Source: Trametes villosa
Lineage: Eukaryota; Basidiomycota; Agaricomycetes; Polyporales; Polyporaceae
Assembly (NCBI GenBank): GCA_002964805.2
Contig: PUDQ02000014.1
Location: forward strand, 372,001 to 436,000
Direction: 5' to 3'
Length of the DNA: 64,000 nucleotides
A model generated the notes under the pieces. The model was not told the DNA's origin. It made no database searches and saw only the letters and a list, made by a program, of their open reading frames with translations. Both the position numbers and the translations under genes were made by a program. The first letter of the stretch is position 1. Each line of letters begins with the position of its first letter. Shown here piece after piece: positions 55,792-64,000 of the stretch.

Positions 55792-56854
55792 TCAAGGATG
55801 TTGGGCAGAGAACAAGTCATCGCAGTAGGCGTATTTCAATCACATCGGCACACATGCACCCTCCGCGATGCATTTAGGGTGGCGGTAGCCGACAACGCGT
55901 ACAAGTATGCGTTCACAATGCAGCCGCACCGTTGCAAACCTAGATACAGACAAGCGTCCTCCGAACGGCCTTCCCCTGACCTCCAGTGTCGGGTTTCCGC
56001 AGTTCCCCGAGCGTGCATGAGCTCACAAAGCCTCCCAAGAGCTTGAGCCAATGTGTATAGGCGGCATGAGGTCTGAGCGAATAACCGACGACGGTGATTG
56101 CAACCAGCTGAGCGACAGCACCCTTCGCGCGGCTTGAGGCGCAAATCGTCGGCGCGTAGAGTTACGAAGTCCGATAGGCCCGACCGCCTGTCGGACTTCG
56201 TGTCGGAGGCTCTATGCCACGTGGCGCACACTCGCTAGCGAGTGGCTGACAATCACCCTACTGGACGTTGCGGGCGACCATGGCATACACGCGCACTGGG
56301 GCTGAATCTGGTTTATTCTAAGAGCTATCATCCTGGTTTCAAGGCAACTCCTCTCAGGCTGTCTATGACTGTGTCACTGCTTCTCTTCAACTTGGGCGGG
56401 GGACGTGTGATTGCGCAAGCAACAAGGCCGCGGATGGGCACATTCTCCGAACCCTCGCCGTTAGGCCTTAGGTCTCACTCCGGAGCTTTCTGAGACCTCC
56501 CCAGTGTGAACGGAGTCGCGAACAATGTATACTTGCCATACCCCGGTTAGCACCCGTCTGAGCGAATGATCCAGGTGCATCCCCCGAGCGCAGTACGTCG
56601 TCATGCTCTTCGACTGTGTAACGCACTCGGAGACCTCGCGGGCAGGTACATACTCTCATAGGTGTCTGGGCTAGGTCAGTGTTCCGACGTTCACGACTGC
56701 ATGAGTGGTCATATCCGTCTGAACACGTCATCGAAGACCGACCTGAGCTGATTTTATCCATCCTTGCCCGTCCCCTGTCCGCCCCGCTGATTCTCTGAAT
56801 ACTTATATAACCCAATGATGCTTCTGACAGCCTGCGCATCCACACGTCTTTGCA
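55792..56854. other. Intergenic between P450-1 and the secreted hydrolase
   Basis: No exon recognised on either strand. Palindromic gtccgataggc/gcctgtcggac sequence near 56170-56205 could form a hairpin (possible terminator-like or chance). TATATAA at about 56804 serves the downstream gene. Confidence 0.35.
56804..56810 (+). promoter_or_regulatory. TATA box of the secreted hydrolase gene
   Basis: TATATAA about 50 bp upstream of the start codon at 56855. Confidence 0.5.
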
Positions 56855-58154
56855 ATGGTGTCTCTACGCCTCCTCGCCCAGCTAGTGAAACCTCTCACCA
56901 TCCTGGTAGTGCTTGCGTCGGGATCCGCCAGCACACCGGCTCACCCTCGATCGGGGCCGAGTATAATATCTGGTGTACTTGCAGTGGGTAGCGGCGTCGA
57001 ACTCGCCTACCTCGATAGCGGGGCACCCCCCATGTCGACATCGCCCTACACCACCATCTTCGCGATTCATGGCCTAGCGTACTATAGTCGTGAGTCGCAT
57101 CTCCCATCCTCAACGTATACACCCCATTGATGCCGCCCATAGCCGTGTTCACGAAAGTGCTAGACCTCGCGCCAAACGCGAACCTGCGGTTCGTCGCGAT
57201 CACGCGCCGCGACTATAACGGGTCCACCCCATACACCGAGGACGACCTGCGCGTTCTCTCGAACGGGACAGACGCAGAGCGTGCGGCGTTCCTCCAAGCG
57301 AGGGGTGCGGAGTTCGCCACGTTCGTCGACACGTTCATTCAGCAAAGTGACCTTCCGGCGGCCACGACGGACGGCAAGAGCGGTGGTGTCGCGTTGCTGG
57401 GCTGGTCGCTCGGAAACACGTTCTCGCTCGCGACGGTGGCGAATATCCTCACGTACCCTGAATCTATCCAGGATCGTTTGGCAAGTTACCTCCGAGCGAT
57501 TATTCTGCAAGGTTCGTGAGTACCGGCTACGCAACAGGACTTAACACTCACTCGTGTCTCTCCAGAGCCCCCGTCGATCACGATCGGAAAGCCCCAGCCC
57601 CCACAAGCATACGATCCGGGGATCCCCGCCGCCCTCCAACAGCCCGCCTTCGTGCAGTGGATCACCGCGTACTTCCAGCACGGCGACCTCTCCACGCGCG
57701 ACCCGAGCGTGCTCTCCTACGTGCTCCCCGACATCTCCCGCATCCCGAGCGTGTTCAACATGACCGCCGCGCAGCTCGCGAACATGACGAACACCGCCGC
57801 CGCGGGGGGCTCGGACGCGACGCTGCTCATCCTGAGCGGGCCGCAGCTGCTTGCGAGCTACGAGGCCGCGCTGTTCAACACGACCGTTCGCGGCGCGCTC
57901 CCGCTGCTCACCGCGACGGAGTTCACGGGGGACGTGACGGCGGAGTTTGGAATCGTCGCGTATTGGCAGATCCAGGATGACGACGCCGCGGCTGGCGGGG
58001 GGTTCGTGAACTTCAAGCTCGTGCCGGGGGTGAACCACTTTGTGAGCATTTCAGTGTTCGGACGCGGAATTGCTGCTCAACGCTTTGCTTTGTGCAGATA
58101 CATTGGGACGATCCCGACACTGCTATAGCCACGTATCTTGCCAGCCTAGAGTAA
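56855..58154 (+). CDS. Secreted alpha/beta hydrolase
   Basis: Begins with a hydrophobic signal peptide (MVSLRLLAQLVKP onward, cleavage expected near SASTPA). Fungal AB-hydrolase family: TTIFAIHGLAYYS oxyanion-hole segment, RFVAITRRDYNGSTPY, and the nucleophile elbow ALLGWSLGNTFSL with Ser. A lid region rich in Pro and Asn follows, with possible N-glycosylation sites (NMTAAQ, NMTNTA, NTTV), and VPGVNHFIHWDDPD carries the likely catalytic His. Four exons with introns after YYS, after AIILQ and after VNHF; the final exon encodes IHWDDPDTAIATYLASLE. The substrate is unknown; an extracellular esterase or epoxide-hydrolase-like role is possible. It is not closely related to EH1-EH5. Confidence 0.88.
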
Positions 58155-59529
58155 GCTGCCATCGGGTTGTGGGAATGCCGGTATGACGAATCAACATCTC
58201 TATCTATCATGGCGTGCTGGTTTGAGGGCGGGCAATATGGAAGAGAGGGAAAATCACCTCACGCGCCGTTTGAAGATAACACGGTCCGTGTCCTCCTTGA
58301 GTGTGATTCAGGTGAGTTTCATGTCCTCGCGGATTGGCCCGCTCGTAAGATTGCGTACTGCGGTATCTGAAGGCTAGCTGGCAGCACCCCGGGACGTCGT
58401 TTCGCAGTCCGTGCTTTGGCAGCGCTTCCTCCCGGGAGACACGATGGTGAGTTCATTATCGAGGCGCAAGCGTTGTGGCGCTCCTCAGCGTTGTGGCGCA
58501 GGGTGCCTTCGGGTGGGCCTGCCTCCCCGGGAATCTGCGCAGCGAAGTACGCAGGTTGGCAACAACGTCCGCACCCCGAATCTCTGCAACTGTCGGTGTC
58601 ACTGCATATGTCCATAGCCGTGCTTCTCCTGCTGCTACTGACGTGGCTGACCCGGGCACATAACTTCGACACCGGCACCGGCCTATGATACAGAACTGCA
58701 TGCGGCACTTCTTCTCGTCTTCCATCTATCCGTTTACCTACGCACATCCTCTGTCTGGTCATATCTCCGACCGCCCTTCTTGCTGACGTGCTCCTCCGGC
58801 GGCGTACATCCAACTTGCACCTGCACGCGGTGTTCTCCGATTCGATAACGGGATGTGGTAAGTCTTCCGCTTCTTCTCTGTATACGCTTCTATTCCCTTC
58901 TCACTGCCTCCGTATTTTTTCATTATTAGCAGCTTTCCGACATATTGGATACCGCGTCACCAGCACTTCTTCGAGGTGCGCTCAGATCTCTTGTCGCCCC
59001 CGCAGACAGCCGGACATGATGCATGAGCACGCGGCTCTGCACATCCTGCGTTCACACAGCGCGCCACAGTGGCTCTAGTTCCGTCCACAGTCCCTACTCC
59101 ATGGTTCGCGCAGCTTGTACCATCGTATCTCGATTACCACCTCCTACCGCGTCCCCTCGGCATGTTCCTAGAGGTTTCAATGACCGTTGTGGGGCACCGC
59201 TACATCCTCGTCGGACACGGATCAACGAGCACACGGACAGTTGCGTGTAGACAGAAGCTACTCCGCTGCCGTATGGCCTCGTCGTCGCCTTCTGTCTATC
59301 GCTCTCAGGCGGAGACGGCGGAACAGCAGTGGTCAGATGCGCTCTTACAGAACTTGAATACTCGCACAGGTTTCTCGAGTCTCAGGCCCCAGTCTTCGGA
59401 GGGATAAGCCTACGCTAGATACTACAATTGAAGACGGACGTCAAAGCGTAATTGAGTAATGGGAACACAGCGATATTCATTGACCAGTATACATTTGTAG
59501 TACGTGCGACCGACTTGAGTAGCACAACG
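58155..59529. other. Intergenic between convergent hydrolase and P450-2
   Basis: Several open frames of 60-160 codons occur on both strands (for example 58319-58813 minus and 59069-59407 plus), none with a recognisable domain or splice extension. Polypyrimidine stretches around 58860-58920 resemble intron or 3' UTR sequence. No gene is supported. Confidence 0.3.
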
Positions 59530-61995
59530 TCACAACAGCTCGACGCGCACGGGCATGGCCGCGCCGAGCTCGGGCTGGCCCACAACCCACGCCTGGAGGC
59601 TCGACGCGATCTTCAGCGTGATCTCGACGTTCGCGTCATGGAACCTGAACCTCTCCAGCAGGTAGTGCAGGATAATCTAGTCCCCACCCGTTAGCAACAC
59701 CACACCACGGAGGCAGCACTAAACGCACCTTGTACTGGAAGATAGCTGTCAACCACACCACCAAACGTCAGCTCCGCACACACTCACAAGCACCCGCAGA
59801 CCACAGAGCACGCACCGAGCCTCATCCCGATACAACTCCTCGGCCCGTCGCTGAACGCGAGCGTCCCCGCCCACCCCGCACACATCTTCTCCGCGGGGGG
59901 CAGCGCGCCGAGCCAGCGCTCGGGCCGGAACGCGTCCGCGTCGCCCCACACGTCGTCCGCGCGCTGGAGCGCCATCACGGGGATCAGGACGACCTGCCCT
60001 GGGGTAATGGGGAGCGCGCGGACGAGCTCGCCGGTGGAGAGGCGGACGGGCGTGCGCAGCGGGAGGACGTCGGGCTGGGTCGCGACGCGTTCCATGTAGG
60101 GGAGCGCGGGGTACACGCGCAGGCTGCAATGGCCCGCGTATGAGTATTGGGGGCGAAGGAGAAGGCGGGGGAGGGAGAGGCAGAGGGGGCGTACGTCTCT
60201 TTGAGGACCGCGTCGAGGTACGGGAGGCGCGTCTGGTAGTCGTCGTACGTCGGCTCGCGCGGGAACTCCTTAAGCTCGGTGCGCAGGCGCTCCTGGATGT
60301 CCGGGTGCCGGGAGAGCTCGAAGATGGTGAAGCCGAGCGTCTGCGTCGTCGTTTCGTGGCCGGATATGCTGCATATAATCCAGTTTTAGTGGTCCTGTAG
60401 AAACTCTGAGGAAACCGCGGGACGCACATGAACGTCGAAATCTGTTTGGCGAGTGTATAAATGAGCCACTGTCAGCTATTGAGAAGGGCCCGTACATACC
60501 TGTTCGTAGAGCTCGCTCTTCGACACGCTCCCAGCGGCGTGCGCACGCACTGTCGTCGCCGATTGTCAGAGTTTAGGCGCAGTGCGCAGCGACGAGAGAC
60601 GTACACAGTCTGCTGAGTAGGTCCTTCTGGGACTTTGCCTCGTTTCCCTTGACCAGCTCTTCGTTCCGCTTTATGAGCTCGTGCGCGACGCCGGTCTGCG
60701 ATTCGCGTCAGTAATAATGCAGATCCGGAGGCCGCGGGATGCAGCGTACGTGAACAGCTTGCTTCGCCGCGCCTTGCGCTTGGATGGCCGGGATTGGGAG
60801 GTCGTTTAGGATTGGGAAACGGCGGAAGAGCATCAGCATCTAGAGAATGGTCAGCGATGAATCTCGAGCGGCGTAGTGTTGGGAACAGGGCATACCACGA
60901 AGTTGGTGTACTGTGCCGCCATAGAGACCCCGCGCCGACGCCCCTGGAGGATCTGCTGCGCTTCGGCGCTGTTGCCTCCCTCGAAGTCGTGTAGGAAAGC
61001 CTGTTATTGTTCAGTATGACGAGTGCATACTAGATGGCTAGGTTAGCGTACAACTCGGCCGATGACGTTCAGCCTGCACGCAGGCGTTAGAGAAGAACGA
61101 AGAGAAGCGATACGGGAAGTACTAACGTGGCTTTGGAGGTCCAATCGAGGATGTTCACGGCTTCGTTCGTTTTCATGCCCTGAACATAGGCGGTGAAGTC
61201 GTCTATGACCTGAAGCACCGCACTTGCGTCAATGTACTGGCGGAGCACAAGTTGACCTAGCATACTTGAAGGGCGCCCACACGGATTTCGGCGGACATGT
61301 TCTTCACGTTTTCCGCACTATATGCATGTTCAGTGCCCTTGCATGACAGAAATGCTAAGAATATGCTTACGATAGAGAGGGGCTGACGAGTTGTCGCATT
61401 CGTTTGTGCTCCTCGGCACCTTCAACCCAGCCCAAGCCTTTTCCGAGAAGACGGGCGACCCGCGGTCGCACCACCCTGCTGTGGTCTACCCGCGGGGTCA
61501 GCACGAGTATATGAGAGCTCCGAGTATACACATACGGTAGTCATAGATTCTCTTCTGCAGCATATGCGCAATCCCATCGGGGTCGCCGAGAATGAGCTGT
61601 ACAACACTTCAGCGTTGTTGTCTGAATGCGCTTGCGCAAACATACCACGTCTCTGGCCTGTAAAGACGTACACGTCAGATAGATTCAGTAAGGCGAACGT
61701 ATTACGTACCCCGAAGGCAGCCTTTATACGGTACGTGAGGCCTAGCTCGTGCGTCCACTGGCGGAACATGCGTCCAGGCGTATTCATGTATACCGCCTTC
61801 TCATGACCCCATGCGCGTTCAGCGCCATCCTATGAGCATATTACATCAGTAGGTGATTATTTCTAGATCTAAACCTCTTACAGGGATAGGGAGAAGCTCG
61901 ACTGTGCTCTTGCGACGAAGAAGGTACAGGACATACTGCAGTCCTGCCCACAAGACAAGCCCTACCGCGGCGAGTGTAAGCGTTTGGTGGAGCAT
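59530..61995 (-). CDS. Cytochrome P450 (P450-2)
   Basis: Multi-exon gene read from ATG 61995 to TGA 59530. The N-terminal membrane anchor is MLHQTLTLAAVGLVLWAG followed by YVLYLLRRK. Landmarks: GRMFRQWTHELGLTYRIKAA, LILGDPDGIAHMLQKRIYDY and GKGLGWVEGAEEHKRMRQLV (C-helix WxxxR-like region). The I-helix reads QISTFIISGHETTTQTLGFT, then ELSRHPDIQERLRTELKEFP. The ExxR is split at KET/LRVYPALPYMER. PERF is FRPERWLGALP and the heme loop is FSDGPRSCIGMRL with Cys. The C terminus is GAAMPVRVELL. All signature motifs are intact, so a functional microsomal monooxygenase is likely. It is divergent from P450-3 across a 0.7 kb region and belongs to a different P450 family from P450-1 and P450-3. Confidence 0.9.
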
Positions 61996-62719
61996 AGCGA
62001 AGGCTGGATGTCAAGGAAAACGGGAATGCGCACCGTATATACATCTCTAGATCTCACGGTCACCCGAGCGCCCTAGAGAGAGATACTTGCGAAGTGGTTG
62101 AGCTGCGAGTGCTGGGAGCGGCAGAAGAGCGATGGGCGTTAGTGAACAGCGACGCACTCAGGGTGCCCGGGGTCCCCTCGTCCTCCAGCGCTGCGCCACC
62201 GCACGGTCAGACCGTTTCTAAATTCGAATTTTCTTCCACCCGCACACCGAGGACGACATCCCTTGCACCCGAGACTTACGAGAACAGATGGCAAGACTGA
62301 TTCGATGTACGGGAGCAATCAATCTCGCCCACCCGCATGAACTGCGGCGCGATCCAGTCCATGACGCGCATCTCATCCGAATCTGAGCTGAGGCCTCCCG
62401 TCTACCTGAGCGATATCGGCATTACCACAGACTCGGTTCCCGCGGGGATACCTCCGCGCACTGCAAGGTACGTACCCTTCCTGGTGACGCTCAGGAGGGT
62501 TTTCGTTCGAGCTTCGCCGCCGCTGTCGGCCCGGTCCGACTGTAGGAAGCCGAAGCACAAATGGCCTCTCCCTGTCGCCTCTCGACGTCGATGCGTATGT
62601 CATCCGCCGTCCTGCTCGGCTTCCGTCTAGTTGCGTCACGGAATTGTACGACTAGCTGACACCCTCAGCAAACTACTGGGTCTACGTACCGCAGAGCTCT
62701 CTGGACGTGCGAGTGCAAA
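61996..62719. other. Divergent promoter region, P450-2 / P450-3
   Basis: A minus-strand TATATAC lies about 40 bp upstream of P450-2 (near 62034). No exon is supported in the stretch. Confidence 0.4.
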
Positions 62720-64000
62720 ATGTTACAGGTGCTGAGCCTGCAGTCTTCGACTTCCGCTGTACTGGCGGTATCCCTCCTAGGCGGGTTCTTCATCTGTACC
62801 TTCTTCCTTACCGTGAAGAGAAAGAAATTTCTCTATCCTCCTGGACCGCCTGGCAACTTCCTCTTTGGCAACATCCTAAGCGTTCCTCCCGAAGGTACAT
62901 GGGTGAAGTTCACGGAGCTCAAGGAGGTCTACGGTGCGCACGTCGCTCATAACAGCGCGCTCAACTCTTGACGGACTCTAGCAGGGGATCTCCTTTTCTT
63001 TCACGGACTGGGGAACCATATCCTCGTTCTGAACACTCTCCAGGCCATCCATGATCTCCTCGACAAGAGAGGCGCCATCTACTCCGATCGCCCGTCGTTT
63101 ACTGTTGTAGGAGAACTCATGGGACTGGGTCAGGTGCGTCTGTACATAACCTTCTGATCTCAAGTTCTAGTAATGTAACGGGCTCATTTCCAGAGCATGC
63201 CACTGCTATCGTACGGGGAGGAGTGGAAAGCGAATCGAAAGCTTACCCACAGCGGCCTAAGCCCCGGTGTCGTGAAGCGATACTATCCCGTTCAGGAGGA
63301 CCTCGCCGCGCTGCTGGCTCTGGCGTTCGTCGAGAAACCGGAGCAGTTCTTCAGCGAAGTCAGACTGTAAGTGCCACGTCGTAACCATGATATTCTCCTT
63401 CTCAACGTAGCGATCAGGTCCGCGTCGCGTCTCATCCTATCCATTACCTACGGTATAAGTGTAGACACCGCAAATAGCGAGGTAGGTTAGGTTCAGCCCA
63501 GACAGCACCCTTTTTCCAGTCTGAAATAAGACCGGTGTAGTATATCTCGCATGCGGAAGACACGATGCACATGATCAGCGAGGCGACCGTCCCCGGAGCG
63601 TTCCTATGCGATCTCATCCCAAGCAGTAAGTCTCCCAGCCGCCCACTCTCCTGCCAAAACTAATCTTTGCTTCTCTCAGTGAAACACCTGCCTTCACGGA
63701 TGCCCTTCCACAAATACGCAAAAAGAGGGCGGGAGATGATCGAACGGCTCGTCACGAAGCCATTCGAGCACGTCGTCCGCGAAATGGTGTGCCGTCTCCC
63801 TCGCACACCTTGCTTTGCGCTTTTGACTGACTCGGCGGATGTCTGCAGGCAGCGGGGACCGCGCCGCCTTCGTTCACGCACGACCTGCTCAGCACGCCGG
63901 GCGCGGAGGACCCGGCGCTGCGACACCACATCAAGTGGACGGCCGGTTCTCTATATGGAGGTGAGCGAATATACCTACTTAGTACCGGCGCACAGACTCC
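62720..64000 (+). CDS. Cytochrome P450 (P450-3), N-terminal part, cut by window end
   Basis: Starts [20 protein letters not shown] (membrane anchor), followed by a complete hinge [13 protein letters not shown]. Exons then read [60 protein letters not shown] (C-helix WxxxR), [30 protein letters not shown] and [18 protein letters not shown]. The last readable exon ends [12 protein letters not shown], just before the I-helix, with a GTGAGC donor at the window edge. ExxR and the heme loop lie outside the window. Similar in type to P450-1 (same intron before the I-helix Asp-Thr). Intact so far as visible. Confidence 0.88.

Noticed and set aside
1..64000. CRISPR arrays, bacterial operons, Shine-Dalgarno sites and prophage
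   Set aside because: Spliceosomal introns and fungal gene families show this is a eukaryotic nuclear sequence; no regularly spaced repeats with spacers were seen.
1..64000. tRNA and rRNA genes
   Set aside because: I scanned for the T-arm GGTTCGAnTCC box and saw only isolated partial matches (for example near 7490) without matching A box or acceptor stem. A tRNAscan run would settle this.

Overview
The window is nuclear DNA of a filamentous basidiomycete, most likely an Agaricomycete (Polyporales-like). The evidence is dense short GT-AG introns (about 45-65 nt), a FunK1-type kinase gene, CYP5144/CYP620-like P450s, an orsellinate-type polyketide synthase, small secreted hydrophobic proteins and mixed strand use without operons. 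I inferred exon structures by eye from splice signals and reading-frame continuity. Where I give a protein length, the exon sum is an exact multiple of three.

Layout. 0.3-3.1 kb (-): FunK1 kinase-like protein with altered catalytic residues. 3.6-4.2 kb (-): small heat-shock protein. 6.0-6.8 kb (-): small secreted hydrophobic protein. 6.9-12 kb: no recognisable gene. 12-22 kb (+): tandem array of four related genes, three with C-terminal C2H2 zinc fingers and the fourth without. Each follows a conserved GC-rich upstream element, and the first two lie in direct repeats of about 2.7 kb. 22.6-28.4 kb (+): non-reducing polyketide synthase (KS-MAT-PT-ACP-ACP-TE, no SAT). 28.5-30.1 kb (-): two paralogous small proteins with identical exon structure. 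31.3-34.1 kb (+): Ser/Thr kinase with a C-terminal membrane segment.

34.5-50.2 kb is a large imperfect inverted duplication. The left arm (-) holds two epoxide-hydrolase-like genes and a broken 3-hydroxyanthranilate dioxygenase. The right arm (+) holds an intact dioxygenase, a chimeric fragment and two epoxide-hydrolase-like genes. The spacer between the arms contains a MITE-like element, a FunK1 relic, a stray copy of the zinc-finger upstream element, and the RAD17 checkpoint clamp-loader gene (-).

50.5-64 kb is metabolic: a SAM methyltransferase (-), an internally deleted fifth epoxide hydrolase paralogue (+), a P450 with a likely 5-nt microexon (+), a secreted alpha/beta hydrolase (+), a P450 (-), and a divergent P450 cut by the window end (+). 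PKS, methyltransferase, epoxide hydrolases and P450s together could serve specialised metabolism. The PKS is more than 20 kb from the P450 group, with housekeeping genes between, so one co-regulated cluster is only a hypothesis.
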